From assembly GCF_003121845.1 (NCBI RefSeq), contig NZ_QEWQ01000006.1, forward strand, positions 124,001-188,000: 64,000 nt of DNA, written 5' to 3'. The DNA comes from Ignatzschineria ureiclastica (lineage in GTDB: Bacteria; Pseudomonadota; Gammaproteobacteria; Cardiobacteriales; Wohlfahrtiimonadaceae). The translations under genes were made by a program, and so were the position numbers. Under the pieces are notes generated by a model. The model had not been told where the DNA came from, did no database searches, and saw only the letters and a program-made list of their open reading frames with translations. Within the stretch, counting starts at the first letter, position 1. Each line of letters opens with the position of its first letter. Of this stretch, positions 36,442-46,247 are shown one piece after another.

Positions 36442-36801
36442 ATGTCTACACATCTTACGGAGGAACGCGCAGAGCGCGATTATGATGAGATGATTACCGC
36501 AGTCGGTCAATCCCCTCGATTTTATGAGATTGTTAAAAAGAAACAGTTCTTTAGCTTAACGCTTCTCGCGCTTACGCTCGGATTTTATATTCTGCTCATG
36601 CTCGCAGTAGCCTTTGCACCTGATCTTGTGGCCAAACCGATTGTAGAGGGCGGTGTTACAACTTGGGGAATTATCGCCGGATTCTTTCTGATTATCTGGA
36701 CCATTCTCTTAACCGCTTACTACATTCAAAAAACCAATCGTGTCTTCGACCCTATGAATGAAGCGCTACTTGAGGAGGCCGCTAATGAAACGCTTAAATA
36801 A
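36442..36801 (+). CDS. yjcH: DUF485 inner-membrane protein YjcH
   Basis: A 119-aa small membrane protein of the DUF485 family, with two membrane helices (about 37-58, [20 protein letters not shown], and 75-97, [20 protein letters not shown]). The family is almost always encoded directly before the acetate permease gene actP; its exact role is unknown. A very strong AAAGGAGG site lies before the ATG. Its end overlaps the actP start, so the pair is co-translated. Confidence 0.94.
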   Translation: MSTHLTEERAERDYDEMITAVGQSPRFYEIVKKKQFFSLTLLALTLGFYILLMLAVAFAPDLVAKPIVEGGVTTWGIIAGFFLIIWTILLTAYYIQKTNRVFDPMNEALLEEAANETLK

Positions 36802-38578
36802 TAAACACTCAAATAATCAATACCTAAATAGTGCATCCTCACACTCTCTACCCATAAAGCAAAATCAAGAGAGCCATAGAATGCGCTTTGGAACACTCGT
36901 TGCCGGTCTGATTATCAGCTCACCGCTACTATCTACCGCTTTTGCCCAACATGCATCCGGAGGAAAGAATTGGACGGCGATTGCGATGTTCTTCGTCTTT
37001 GTCTTAGCAACCCTCTATATCACCTTCTGGGCGGCAAATAAGACGAAGTCAGCCTCTGATTTCTATACCGCTGGCGGTGGCTTATCCGGCTTTCAAAATG
37101 GTTTAGCGATTGCCGGAGATTATCTCTCCTCTGCCTCATTCCTGGGGATCTCGGCGATGGTCTTTACCTCTGGCTATGATGGTTTAATCTACTCTTTCGG
37201 CTTCTTTATTGGCTGGCCTGTGATTCTCTTCCTAATGGCAGAACGTTTCCGTAACCTCGGTCGTTTTACCTTCGCCGATGTGACTGCTTATCGCTTAAAA
37301 CAGCGCCCTATTCGAATTTTAGCAGCATTCTCCACAATGGCGATTGTACTGCTCTATTTGATTGCTCAAATGGTGGGTGCAGGAAAACTGATTGAGCTAC
37401 TCTTTGGCCTCAATTATGGTTTAGCAGTGATGATTGTCGGGGTTTTAATGGTCCTTTACGTTCTCTTTGGCGGAATGTTAGCGACCACTTGGGTACAGAT
37501 GATTAAAGCGGTCTTGATTCTCTTTGGTGCAACATTAATGTCTGTGGTTGTGCTCTATTGGTCTGGCTTTAGCCTGGAAACGCTCTTTAGTAATGCCATT
37601 GCGAAGAGTCCGAAAGGTATTGATATTATGAAACCGGGTTTACAGTTCCCAAATCCTATTGATGCGATCTCTCTTGGCGTTGGCTTAATGTTTGGAACCG
37701 CAGGATTGCCCCATATTCTCATGCGATTCTTTACCGTTAAAGATGCCAAAGAAGCGCGTAAATCTGTACTCTATGCCACAAGTTTTATTGGCTACTTCTA
37801 TCTCTTGATGTTTATTATCGGCTTTGGTGCTATTGTCTATGTAATGGGTGTACCGGAATATATGAGCGGTGAATCTCTCATTGGTGGGAATAATATGGCG
37901 GCGATCCATCTTGCTCATGCTGTCGGTGGTAATCTCTTCTTAGGCTTTATGTCAGCGGTGACCTTTGCCACACTCGTAGCCGTTGTCGCCGGTTTAACAC
38001 TCTCGGGGGCTTCTGCGATTAGTCATGATATCTATGCCAATGTGATCATGAAAGGAAAACCGAACATGCAAACGGAGCTGAAAATCTCCCGTTATACAAC
38101 GATTGCATTGGGCGTCATTGCGATTCTGTTAGGGATGATGTTTGAAAATCAAAACGTCGCCTTTGTCGTAGGGCTTGCGTTCTCTATCGGAGCATCGGCG
38201 AACTTCCCACTACTCTTCCTCTCAATGTATTGGAAAAAGCTCTCCACACGGGGTGCTGTCATTGGCGGTGCGGCCGGTTTAGCCTCTGCAGTGATTATGA
38301 TTATTCTCGGCCCTGAAGTATGGGGGAAAGTCTTAGGGAATGGCGAGGGAATTCTGCCATATAACAACCCGGCGCTTTTCTCGATTCCGATTGCCTTTAT
38401 CGTAACGATGATCTTCTCTTTAACGGATAAATCTGAAGAGGCAAAAGCAGAACAAGCGCTCTTCTCAGGTCAATATGTTCGTTCGCAAGTGGGCGGTGAA
38501 GGGATTGCCGAGGCGATTCAACAATATCGTCAAGTCAATCACCCTGATTTTAATAAGACAGAGTCTAATAAATCATGA
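36785..38578 (+). CDS. actP: Cation/acetate symporter ActP
   Basis: A 597-aa sodium:solute symporter (SSS family) that takes up acetate and similar short carboxylates at the inner membrane. Clear family text includes [37 protein letters not shown] and [15 protein letters not shown], with about 13 membrane helices. The frame stays open to 36758, but I choose the ATG at 36785, preceded by GAGGAGG within yjcH. Compared with E. coli ActP the N-terminus carries about 30 extra residues before a signal-like helix ([22 protein letters not shown]); an alternative start at that Met would give the usual length. A terminator follows at 38640. Confidence 0.95.
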   Translation: MKRLNNKHSNNQYLNSASSHSLPIKQNQESHRMRFGTLVAGLIISSPLLSTAFAQHASGGKNWTAIAMFFVFVLATLYITFWAANKTKSASDFYTAGGGLSGFQNGLAIAGDYLSSASFLGISAMVFTSGYDGLIYSFGFFIGWPVILFLMAERFRNLGRFTFADVTAYRLKQRPIRILAAFSTMAIVLLYLIAQMVGAGKLIELLFGLNYGLAVMIVGVLMVLYVLFGGMLATTWVQMIKAVLILFGATLMSVVVLYWSGFSLETLFSNAIAKSPKGIDIMKPGLQFPNPIDAISLGVGLMFGTAGLPHILMRFFTVKDAKEARKSVLYATSFIGYFYLLMFIIGFGAIVYVMGVPEYMSGESLIGGNNMAAIHLAHAVGGNLFLGFMSAVTFATLVAVVAGLTLSGASAISHDIYANVIMKGKPNMQTELKISRYTTIALGVIAILLGMMFENQNVAFVVGLAFSIGASANFPLLFLSMYWKKLSTRGAVIGGAAGLASAVIMIILGPEVWGKVLGNGEGILPYNNPALFSIPIAFIVTMIFSLTDKSEEAKAEQALFSGQYVRSQVGGEGIAEAIQQYRQVNHPDFNKTESNKS

Positions 38579-38639
38579 TGCTTTAAATACTCAGTAGAAT
38601 GATTAATGGTAGATTACTCACCATAGACAAAAAATAGCT

Positions 38640-38675
38640 AAAAGGATCGTTTCATAAGAAGCGGTCCTTTTTTAT
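38640..38675 (+). terminator. Terminator of yjcH-actP
   Basis: AAAGGATCG and CGGTCCTTT arms (one wobble pair) with a 12-nt loop, followed by TTT and an AT-rich stretch. Confidence 0.75.
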
Positions 38676-38728
38676 ATCATTGAACTGGCTGCAATGAATC
38701 GCCTCTTTTTTACAGTATTATAGCAAGA

Positions 38729-38822
38729 TCGGTTCAAAATAAGCTCATTCAAATGCCGGCGCATCGATTATAATAAGTAAGGAAGCGGTTCTATCCGGCA
38801 TCTTGCAAGTATTGTTTAAAAC
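38729..38822 (+). repeat. Backbone dispersed repeat, copy 1
   Basis: About 94 bp beginning ATCGGTTCAAAATAAGCTC, with AATGCCGGCGCATCGATT and TTCTATCCGGCATCTTGCAA. It recurs inverted at 48197-48297 and 60704-60804, and in part at 39804-39850. Not related to the island repeat. Confidence 0.85.
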
Positions 38823-38935
38823 CATTTTTCTTAAACCAAATTTACTATAATAGTCGTGATCAATCCTTTAAAAAGGATTTTTTTGCCAAATTGAGTACAA
38901 TAGATCCTAATAATGAACAAAATAAGGGATCAATG

Positions 38936-39784
38936 ATGACATATTATATTGGTGCGCATGTGAGCGCCGCAGGTGGTGTACAAAATAGTGTAAAAAATGC
39001 CCATGAGATTGGCGCGAATGCTTTTGCCCTCTTCACCAAGAATAATCGTCGCTGGGAAGGACCACCTCTTAAAAAAGCTGATATTGAGAGCTATCAACGC
39101 TTTTTACAAGTCTATCAATACTCACCGAAACATATTCTGCCCCATGCGAGTTACCTGATTAATCCTGGTCACCACGATCCTGAACAATTAGCGAAATCTC
39201 GTAATGCGCTGTTAGATGAATTTCAACGCTGTGAACAGCTCGGCATTGAACTCATCAATTTCCATCCAGGTAGCCATCTTAATAAGATGCCGGTGAATGA
39301 TTGCTTAGCCACCATTGCAGAATCCATTAATATGGTATTAGATCAAACAAAAGGCGTGACCGCCGTAATTGAAAATACCGCAGGACAAGGTTCAAACTTA
39401 GGTTTTGATTTTGAACATCTCGCGCGCATCATCGAAGATGTAGAAGATAAGAGTCGTGTGGGTGTTTGTATCGATACTTGCCACGCCTTTGCGGCTGGCT
39501 ATGAGCTTCGGACTGAAGAGGGATGCGATCAAACTTTTGAAACATTTGATCAAGTTGTCGGATTTGATTATCTTCGGGCGCTCCATCTCAATGACTCTAA
39601 AGGGGCTTTCGATAGTCGTGTGGATCGGCATCATAGTTTAGGAAAAGGGGAAATTGGAGAAACACCATTCCGCTATATTATGCAAGATGATCGTTTTCGC
39701 AATATGCCATTAATTCTCGAAACCATTGAGCCAGAAATTTGGAAAGATGAGATCGCATGGCTACGCTCTTTAGAAGCAAAATAG
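38936..39784 (+). CDS. nfo: Endonuclease IV (AP endonuclease)
   Basis: A 282-aa zinc-dependent apurinic/apyrimidinic endonuclease of base excision repair. It opens [17 protein letters not shown] and contains NFHPGSH, the VIENTAGQG metal-ligand region, [35 protein letters not shown] and a final LILETIEPE. The TIM-barrel metal ligands (His, Glu and Asp of these motifs) are all present. The frame extends upstream to a TTG at 38891, but family alignment starts at the second of two adjacent ATGs (38936), behind AAGGGA; 38933 is equally possible. Confidence 0.95.
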   Translation: MTYYIGAHVSAAGGVQNSVKNAHEIGANAFALFTKNNRRWEGPPLKKADIESYQRFLQVYQYSPKHILPHASYLINPGHHDPEQLAKSRNALLDEFQRCEQLGIELINFHPGSHLNKMPVNDCLATIAESINMVLDQTKGVTAVIENTAGQGSNLGFDFEHLARIIEDVEDKSRVGVCIDTCHAFAAGYELRTEEGCDQTFETFDQVVGFDYLRALHLNDSKGAFDSRVDRHHSLGKGEIGETPFRYIMQDDRFRNMPLILETIEPEIWKDEIAWLRSLEAK

Positions 39785-39803
39785 TTTGAGATAATAAAAG
39801 CAA

Positions 39804-39850
39804 GATCAGTTCAAAATAGACTGTTCCAAATGCCGACCTGTCGCTTGTAA
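39804..39850 (+). repeat. Backbone dispersed repeat, partial copy
   Basis: GATCAGTTCAAAATAGACTG followed by CAAATGCCGACCTGTCGC: the first half of the element at 38729, in the same orientation and diverged. Confidence 0.7.
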
Positions 39851-39861
39851 TCAGAATAGAC

Positions 39862-39905
39862 AAAAAAATCCCTATCCTGTTTAGTAATAAACAATAGATA
39901 GGGAT
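39862..39905 (-). terminator. Terminator of metE
   Basis: ATCCCTATC (39868-39876) and GATAGGGAT (39897-39905) form a 9-bp stem; on the minus strand a run of T follows. It lies about 75 bp past the metE stop. Confidence 0.85.
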
Positions 39906-39978
39906 AAGTCACACAACGAGGTTGATTCAATATAATGATTCGTCGTCACGAATGATGACGGCCATAAAGGCAATGATA

Positions 39979-42288
39979 TTACTGCGCTTGATACTTTTGA
40001 CGTAGCGATTTAGTCGCAGCGACAAGATGATTCAGTGCTTCACGTACCTCATCCCATCCCCGAGTTTTAAGACCGCAATCAGGATTGATCCAAATCCGCT
40101 CTTTCGGTAGATATTCCGTCGCCCGTTCGATCAAAGTTTCGATCTCTTGAGTGGTTGGAATACGCGGGGAGTGAATATCATAAACCCCAGGACCGATATC
40201 ATTTGGATATTGGAACTCCCTGAAAACATCGAGTAGTTTCATGTGAGAGCGGGAAGTTTCAATCGTAATCACATCGGCATCGAGATTGGCAATCGAATGA
40301 ATAATCTCATTAAAGTTGGAATAGCACATATGCGTATGAATCTGTGTGGTAGGCGCAACGCCGGAACTACTCAATCTAAAGGCGCGCTCTGCCCACTCAA
40401 GATAGGCGGCTTGTCGTGCTTTACGAAGTGGCAATAACTCCCGAATCGCCGGCTCATCGATCTGAATAATATGAACGCCGGCTGCTTCTAAATCTTGTAC
40501 CTCATCACGAAGGGCTAAAGCAATTTGATAAGCGGTTGTCTCATCAGACTCATCATCCCGCGGGAATGACCAGGAGAGAATGGTAACGGGACCTGTAAGC
40601 ATTCCTTTTACTGGAAGATTCGTTAAGCTCTGTGCATATTGAATCCACTCAACAGTAATCGCTTTCGGACGCGCAACATCTCCATAAATAATCGGGGGTT
40701 TAACACAGCGAGAACCATAACTCTGTACCCAACCAAATTGGGTAAAGGCAAAGCCATCTAAGTTCTCACCAAAATACTCCACCATGTCATTCCGCTCAGC
40801 TTCACCATGCACTAAAACATCTAAACCTAGCTTCTCTTGCTCTTCAATAGCATATTGAATCTGTGCTTGAATAGCTGTTTTATATTCTGCCTCACTAATC
40901 CCTCCTAAACGGTACTGTAATCGAGTTTGGCGGATATCCCCTGTTTGCGGGAATGAACCAATTGTCGTTGTTGGGAAGAGCGGCAATTGGAATTTAGCCG
41001 CTTGTAGCGCTGCACGCACCGTAAAAGGATCGTTGCGCTTAGCATCTTCTGGGCGAATGTCGGCAATTCGTTTGGCGACGGCACTATTGTGAATCCGAGT
41101 AGAAGTTTCACGTGAAACTTGAATCGCACTTGCTTTCGCTAGAGCATCACTCACCGCTTCTCGCCCTTGATTTAACCCTTGAGTTAAGACTTCAATTTCG
41201 GCAATTTTCTGAATACCAAATGCAAGCCAACTGCGAATTTCCGCATCGAGCTTCTCCTCGGCATTGAGATCCACTGGCACATGCAGAAGGGAGGAAGAGG
41301 AACCCACCCATAATTGATCGCCCCACTGTTTTGCAAGGGGCTCTAAAATCGTTAAGCTTTTCGCTAAATCATTCGCCCAAATATTACGACCATCCACCAA
41401 TCCCACTGACAAAATTTTATCATTCGGCCAGGCAGATGCTACCGAATCAAGATCCCCTCGTACCGCATCAATATGTAAACCCGCGACCGGCAATGTTTTG
41501 ACCGTATTAAGATTATCGCCAATCTCATCAAAATAGGTTGTGAGAATCAAGCGATCACTCACCGCTGCTAAAGCTTCATAAACGGTAGTAAATGCCGCTC
41601 GCCACTCCTCAGAGAGATCTAAGGCTAAAATCGGCTCATCGATCTGAATCCAATCCGCTCCACTCTCGGCAAGTTTCACTAAAATTGTACGATAAGCCTC
41701 GATTAAGGCCGGTACTAAAGTAAGTTTAGAGAAAGTCTCTCCTTTAATGGCACTCAATTTAAGCCACGTTAAAGGACCCACTAATACCGCTTTGACCGCC
41801 TGAGGTTCATTGTTGTCTTTGGCATTTCGCGCCACATACGCTGTCGCCCGTTTTACGGTATCAAAGAGTTTTTGAGAAGAGAGGGTAAAGGCTTGGTTCT
41901 TGCTGATTTCCGGTACGATATAGTGATAGTTGGTATCAAACCACTTTGTCATCTCTGAGGCAGGCGCATCTTCGCCGGTGGGCGCCCTACCCCGCGCTAC
42001 TCGAAAATAGGTATCAAGGCTTACTTCTTCCCCTTGAGGATGATTAAATCTCGAAGGGATAACCCCTAAAAGACTTGAAGTATCTAAAATATGATCATAG
42101 AAAGTAAAATCGCCAACGGTTAATAGATCGAGTCCTTGTTGTGCTTGCCAAGCAGTTTCCTCAACCGTTCGAGCCACGTCTAATAGGGCCTCTTGGGAAA
42201 TATCCCCGCGCCAATACTTCTCTAATGCAAATTTTAATTCACGTTTCGCGCCAATACGAGGGAATCCTAAAATGTGTGCTACAGCCAT
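39979..42288 (-). CDS. metE: Cobalamin-independent methionine synthase
   Basis: A 769-aa cytoplasmic enzyme that transfers a methyl group from 5-methyltetrahydropteroyl-tri-L-glutamate to homocysteine, the last step of methionine synthesis. The N-terminal barrel starts HILGFPRIGAKRELKFALE. The C-terminal barrel shows LFPTTTIGSFPQT, LVHGEAERNDMVEYFGE, IQIDEPAIRE and THMCYSNFN, with the zinc ligands His, Cys, Glu and a later Cys in NPDCGLKTR. Length is typical (E. coli MetE has 753 aa). A strong AAAGGAGA site precedes the ATG. No B12 riboswitch is seen in front. Confidence 0.97.
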   Translation of the reverse strand: MAVAHILGFPRIGAKRELKFALEKYWRGDISQEALLDVARTVEETAWQAQQGLDLLTVGDFTFYDHILDTSSLLGVIPSRFNHPQGEEVSLDTYFRVARGRAPTGEDAPASEMTKWFDTNYHYIVPEISKNQAFTLSSQKLFDTVKRATAYVARNAKDNNEPQAVKAVLVGPLTWLKLSAIKGETFSKLTLVPALIEAYRTILVKLAESGADWIQIDEPILALDLSEEWRAAFTTVYEALAAVSDRLILTTYFDEIGDNLNTVKTLPVAGLHIDAVRGDLDSVASAWPNDKILSVGLVDGRNIWANDLAKSLTILEPLAKQWGDQLWVGSSSSLLHVPVDLNAEEKLDAEIRSWLAFGIQKIAEIEVLTQGLNQGREAVSDALAKASAIQVSRETSTRIHNSAVAKRIADIRPEDAKRNDPFTVRAALQAAKFQLPLFPTTTIGSFPQTGDIRQTRLQYRLGGISEAEYKTAIQAQIQYAIEEQEKLGLDVLVHGEAERNDMVEYFGENLDGFAFTQFGWVQSYGSRCVKPPIIYGDVARPKAITVEWIQYAQSLTNLPVKGMLTGPVTILSWSFPRDDESDETTAYQIALALRDEVQDLEAAGVHIIQIDEPAIRELLPLRKARQAAYLEWAERAFRLSSSGVAPTTQIHTHMCYSNFNEIIHSIANLDADVITIETSRSHMKLLDVFREFQYPNDIGPGVYDIHSPRIPTTQEIETLIERATEYLPKERIWINPDCGLKTRGWDEVREALNHLVAATKSLRQKYQAQ

Positions 42289-42357
42289 GATTGTCTCCTT
42301 TTTTGAGTGCTTATCAATTGAAAATAATTACAATAACTTCTTAAAATATTTGGGAAA

Positions 42358-42410
42358 TGTTCTCTGTGACGTGTTCTCTATGACGAGTTCTCTATGACAA
42401 ATTCTCTATA
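42358..42410 (+). repeat. Short imperfect tandem repeat upstream of metE
   Basis: Three to four imperfect units of about 15 bp built on GTTCTCTATGAC (GTTCTCTGTGACGT, GTTCTCTATGACGA, GTTCTCTATGACAA, TTCTCTATAAAA). They lie about 70-120 bp before the metE start, so they could matter for metE expression, but they match no MetJ or MetR site I know. Confidence 0.6.
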
Positions 42411-42507
42411 AAATCATCATTCATCATCATTCATTTCCCTCAAACTCTCCCTTGGTCTCGTCTTGATTGACCTTATGAGATTTGAGTCTTTGACAATTGA
42501 GCAGGCA

Positions 42508-42548
42508 TAAAAAAACCAACACTTTTGTCTTATCAAGCAGTGTTGGTT
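42508..42548 (-). terminator. Terminator after the small ORF 42564-42755
   Basis: Ten-bp stem AACCAACACT (42514-42523) with AGTGTTGGTT (42539-42548), followed on the minus strand by seven T. It lies 16 bp past the small ORF stop and 220 bp before metE, so it ends a separate short transcript. Confidence 0.88.
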
Positions 42549-42563
42549 AGAATCCAATCGCTT

Positions 42564-42755
42564 TTATCTCTCAGTAAATCCTTGCGGTTCTACTGTAGGA
42601 GTTAGCACCTTAGATACCTTTTTCGTATCCAGGTTGCCGGGTTTCACAGGGCCTGTCCCTCCACCACTCTTGATAAAGTACGCATTTCGTTTGCGTTCGT
42701 TATAATAATCACAGCCTTTTGCAAAAAGCAAACATTTTTGTAAAGGGTTATCCAT
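42564..42755 (-). CDS. Small hypothetical protein (63 aa)
   Basis: A 63-aa basic protein, MDNPLQKCLLFAKGCDYYNE onward, with two Cys, a KRNAYF stretch and a Gly-rich turn (SGGGTGPVKPG). I do not recognise it. There is no membrane segment or signal peptide. It is called because a strong terminator follows at once on the same strand and no other gene explains that transcript. The ribosome site is weak. An alternative reading is a small regulatory RNA ending at the same terminator. Confidence 0.45.
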   Translation of the reverse strand: MDNPLQKCLLFAKGCDYYNERKRNAYFIKSGGGTGPVKPGNLDTKKVSKVLTPTVEPQGFTER

Positions 42756-43009
42756 TTCTAATCAGGAAAATTCTCTCTAGCTATTGATAATCCTAAGATT
42801 ACCTTTGTAGATTTTTTTTAAAAAATATTTCACAAATAAGAGAGAAACGATTAAAAAAGATCGTCATTTTACTCACAATCTTCCATTAAAAATGCTCGCC
42901 AATCGTAGTACTGATATTTTCTTCATAAAGCTATTCTATTGATAAAAACTTCTTAATGAAACTTTCAGGATGAAGAATGCTTGATGCAAATACGTTATCT
43001 GAAATCTGA

Positions 43010-43957
43010 TTAATTTTTACTCATCTCTTTCAGAAAAGTATCAATCTCCGTACGCCAAGGAATAGCGGGTTGTGCCCCCTCTTTCATCACAGCTAAAGCC
43101 GCTGCGGCATGCCCCATCACCACTGCTTTTTCGAGCGTTTCGCCCTCTAAAAGTGCAGTTACTAACACACCATTAAAGGTATCGCCGGCTGCAATAGTAT
43201 CAATCGCTTTCACCTTAAATCCCGGCACTAATTCCCCTGTAATACTCTGCGCATCTCGATCGTTGCGACTCACCCAAGCGCCCCGTTTTCCTAAAGTAAT
43301 GATGACAGTTTCAATCCCTTTTTGATGCAAAATACGAGCCGCATTATCGGCACTCGCATCATCAATGACGTCGATTCCCGTCAAAATTTTAGCTTCGGTT
43401 TCATTCGGCGTAATCAGATCAATATTGGCTAAAAATTGATCTGAAAGCATTTTTGCAGGTGCAGGATTGAGTACCGTTAATACCCCTTTTTCCTTGGCTT
43501 TCTGCGCGGCTAACTCAAGCGCTTCAATCGGGGTCTCTAGCTGCATTAAGAGTGCATCACTCTCGGTAATTTGAGGCATTAATGGGGTAATAAAATCCAC
43601 ATTCACATGGGCATTGGCGCCGGCATAAATGCCGATCATATTCTCCCCCTCTTGATTCACAAAAATCATAGCAACGCCGGTTTTTTCATTAGGGATCGCT
43701 TTAATAAATTCAGTTTGAATCTGATCGTTGGCAAATTGGGCAATGGCAGCCGTCCCCATTTCATCATCTCCGACAGCAGAGATAAAGTGAATGTTCGCAC
43801 CTGCTCGGCCTGCCGCTACCGCTTGATTGGCACCTTTGCCCCCTAATGCTACTTGGTAATGATCGCCGGCAAGAGTTTCTCCAGGCGCTAAAAAATGAGG
43901 CACTTTTAAGATGTAATCCACATTACTACTACCTAACACGATTAATTTTTTCTTCAT
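43010..43957 (-). CDS. rbsK: Ribokinase
   Basis: A 315-aa PfkB-family sugar kinase that phosphorylates D-ribose at O5 to feed the pentose phosphate pathway. It opens LIVLGSSNVDYILKVPHF, followed by the substrate motif GGKGANQAVAAGRAGA (about 38-53). NPAPAK and LITPNETEA lie in the middle. The catalytic GD motif AIDTIAAGDTFNGVLVTAL (about 248-266) holds the Asp base. No rbs transporter or repressor gene lies nearby, so it stands alone. Some ribokinase-like enzymes act on other nucleoside-derived sugars, but the ribokinase call fits best. Confidence 0.93.
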   Translation of the reverse strand: MKKKLIVLGSSNVDYILKVPHFLAPGETLAGDHYQVALGGKGANQAVAAGRAGANIHFISAVGDDEMGTAAIAQFANDQIQTEFIKAIPNEKTGVAMIFVNQEGENMIGIYAGANAHVNVDFITPLMPQITESDALLMQLETPIEALELAAQKAKEKGVLTVLNPAPAKMLSDQFLANIDLITPNETEAKILTGIDVIDDASADNAARILHQKGIETVIITLGKRGAWVSRNDRDAQSITGELVPGFKVKAIDTIAAGDTFNGVLVTALLEGETLEKAVVMGHAAAALAVMKEGAQPAIPWRTEIDTFLKEMSKN

Positions 43958-44313
43958 GATCTCTATCCTATCCGTATTGCAACATTCAATTGAGGGTTAT
44001 TTTACCCTGTATTATTTCGCATACACGCATTACTTTTACCCCATTTTAACGGATTTTAAACTAACAATAGGTTTTTGATTTAAAAAAATAATTATTCTAT
44101 TTCATTGCTTTTTAAATATAGCTAGTTTATATCTAAGTAAGGCTGTCTAACAATAATACAACTCAAAAGAGTAGCAATACATTCTGTAGTGTTACCCCAT
44201 AAAGCAGCAGCCTGTAATCTCAATCTCATAAGATCGATTACCACAATAACAACAAAATATTAAAAATCGCGGTTTCACACAATGGAGCCGTAAACCATCA
44301 GAGGATAGATACA
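43958..44313 (+). other. Divergent intergenic region between rbsK and gltI
   Basis: AT-rich, non-coding, 356 bp. It should hold promoters for both genes. An AGAGGATAG ribosome site precedes gltI. I see no clear palindrome or riboswitch. Confidence 0.4.
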
Positions 44314-45207
44314 ATGAAAAAGACCCTTCTTGGGCTTGCGCTTAGCAGCCTGCTCGTTTTCCCTGCGCTCTCAAATGGCGAAGAACTCACCGGCACTCTC
44401 AAAAAAGTGAATGATTCAGGTTCAATCACTTTAGGACACCGAGAGTCATCAATTCCTTATTCATACTATGATAATCAACAAAATGTGATCGGTTATTCCC
44501 ACGAAGTCAGCCTCAAGATCGTTGAAGGGATTGAGAAGAAGCTTGGGAAAAAAATCGATGTAAAACTAGTGCCCATTACCTCTCAAAATCGTATTCCTTT
44601 AATGAAAAATGGCACGATCGACCTTGAGTGTGGTTCCACAACCCATAACACCGCAAGGGCGCAAGAAGCAGGATTCACAAATACCATCTTTATCGTCAAT
44701 ATTCGAATGATTACCGATGCTAAATCGGGCATTCATAGTTTTGATGATCTGAAAGATAAAGTGGTCATTACCACAGCAGGCACCACTTCTGAGCGAGTGC
44801 TTCGCAATATGAATGCGGAAAAAGGTGCTAATATTCGAATTCAAGCGGCGAAAGATCATGGTGATGCGTTTATGATGCTCGCCGATAATCGTGGTGTGGC
44901 TTTTGTCATGGATGATTCGCTACTCTATGGCGAGCGAGCGAAGTCCCCACAACCTGATCGTTGGGTTGTAACGGGGGAATCACAAGGCCAAGAAGCTTAT
45001 GCCTGTATGATGCGTAAAGATGATCCGCAATTTAAAGCCCTTGCTGATGAAGTGATTGCTGAATTAGCGACGAGTGGCGAACTAGAAAAAATCTATGATC
45101 GCTGGTTTACGCAGCCGATTCCACCGAGTAATGTGAATCTTGAATTCCCACTCTCAGAGAGTATGAAAGCGCTTTTTGCCGCGCCTACCGATCAACCTTA
45201 TGAGTAA
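44314..45207 (+). CDS. gltI: Glutamate/aspartate ABC transporter, periplasmic binding protein
   Basis: A 297-aa secreted solute-binding protein. A signal peptide (MKKTLLGLALSSLLVFPALS) precedes a family 3 binding domain: GSITLGHRESSIPYSYYD (about 35-52), NQNRIPLM-type SQNRIPLMKNGTIDLECGST (about 90-109), and GVAFVMDDSLL with ACMMRKDDPQF later on. The Arg and Thr of the RESSIPYSY and ECGSTTHN motifs bind the amino-acid carboxylates in the GltI/DEBP group. It heads the operon with gltJKL; a 310-bp gap with a hairpin separates it from gltJ, as is common when the binding protein must be made in excess. Confidence 0.94.
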   Translation: MKKTLLGLALSSLLVFPALSNGEELTGTLKKVNDSGSITLGHRESSIPYSYYDNQQNVIGYSHEVSLKIVEGIEKKLGKKIDVKLVPITSQNRIPLMKNGTIDLECGSTTHNTARAQEAGFTNTIFIVNIRMITDAKSGIHSFDDLKDKVVITTAGTTSERVLRNMNAEKGANIRIQAAKDHGDAFMMLADNRGVAFVMDDSLLYGERAKSPQPDRWVVTGESQGQEAYACMMRKDDPQFKALADEVIAELATSGELEKIYDRWFTQPIPPSNVNLEFPLSESMKALFAAPTDQPYE

Positions 45208-45344
45208 ATCAATCATCATAGGGAATGTTGGTCATCAGAGAAGCCTCTGATCACGATCATGACCAGTCGTCATTTACTGGTTATTTAGTGGTCAGTTAAT
45301 CGCTCAGATTCAATATAGCGCCGATGACAAATAACAGAAACAGG

Positions 45345-45377
45345 CTACTGAGAGAATCACTGAGATGCTCTCAGTAG
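45345..45377 (+). promoter_or_regulatory. Hairpin between gltI and gltJ
   Basis: Perfect 10-bp inverted repeat CTACTGAGAG/CTCTCAGTAG with a 13-nt loop. No long T-run follows, so it may act as a partial terminator or as a 3' stabiliser of gltI mRNA. The rest of 45208-45517 holds no gene I accept. Confidence 0.65.
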
Positions 45378-45517
45378 TTAGTTTGTGTCTATCTTGTATC
45401 CCTACCTGTATAGCTATCCTGTATATCTACTTGGCGCATATATCCTGACTTATCTATCTGATTCAACAACCCTTTTGTTATGTAAGCAAATTGTGTCAGC
45501 AATAAAAAAGGTTTTCT

Positions 45518-46246
45518 ATGTTTGGTTTAGATTTTTCAATGCTCTCTCAAGAAGCGGTTATGAATGAAACCTATCTTGATTGGTTACTAGAAGGTGCAAA
45601 ATGGACGATCATCTCCGCAAGTAGTAGCTGGATTGTCGCCCTCATCCTCGGCATTATTGTCGGCACAATGCGCACACTTCCTAGTAAAACCCTCCGTTTT
45701 CTCGGCGCAACCTATGTGGAATGTCTGCGTAATGTGCCGCTTATCGTCCAACTCTTCTTCTGGTATTACGTCTGGCCGAATTTGATGCCGGAACCCTTTA
45801 GTCAATGGATCAAAATGCAAGATCCCATTGTCCAAATTATGACTGCCGGGATTCTCTGCCTTGGGCTCTTTACCTCTGCGCGAGTCGCTGAACAGGTGCG
45901 CTCAAGTATCGAGTCCCTCGCAAAAGGTCAACTACGTGCGGCCCTTGCTACCGGGATGACTACATTGCAAGCCTATCGTTATGTCATCTTACCGCAAGCA
46001 TTACGAATTATCCTGCCTCCGATGACTTCTGAGCTCCTTAACATCTTCAAAAACTCTTCGGTGCTACAAACAATTGGTCTTGCGGAGCTTACTCGACAAG
46101 CGGCACAAATTAATGATTATACGGCTAAAGCCTATGAATCTTTTATCCTCGTGACCATCGCTTATATCATCATTAATGTGGCCTTAATGTTTATTATGAA
46201 AATGATTGAACGTTGGACTGCACTACCTACGGCTAAGGGGGCTTAA
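45518..46246 (+). CDS. gltJ: Glutamate/aspartate ABC transporter permease GltJ
   Basis: A 242-aa inner-membrane permease of the HisM/GlnP type with about five membrane helices. Typical text includes YVECLRNVPLIVQLFFWYY (about 70-88) and the ATPase-contact EAA loop (AALATGMTTLQAYRYVILPQ, about 148-167). It starts MFGLDFSMLSQEAVMNETYLDWLLEG, in line with GltJ of enteric bacteria. AAAGG lies before the ATG. gltK starts 1 bp after its stop codon. The two permeases form the channel for the acidic amino acids delivered by GltI. Confidence 0.95.
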   Translation: MFGLDFSMLSQEAVMNETYLDWLLEGAKWTIISASSSWIVALILGIIVGTMRTLPSKTLRFLGATYVECLRNVPLIVQLFFWYYVWPNLMPEPFSQWIKMQDPIVQIMTAGILCLGLFTSARVAEQVRSSIESLAKGQLRAALATGMTTLQAYRYVILPQALRIILPPMTSELLNIFKNSSVLQTIGLAELTRQAAQINDYTAKAYESFILVTIAYIIINVALMFIMKMIERWTALPTAKGA

Positions 46247-46247
46247 T

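Noticed and set aside
42289-42563. Riboswitch or MetJ boxes before metE
   Set aside because: No AGACGTCT-type repeats, SAM or cobalamin riboswitch fold could be recognised; only a short imperfect tandem repeat is there.
45385-45567. 60-codon ORF between gltI and gltJ
   Set aside because: Overlaps the gltJ start, no ribosome site, no family resemblance.
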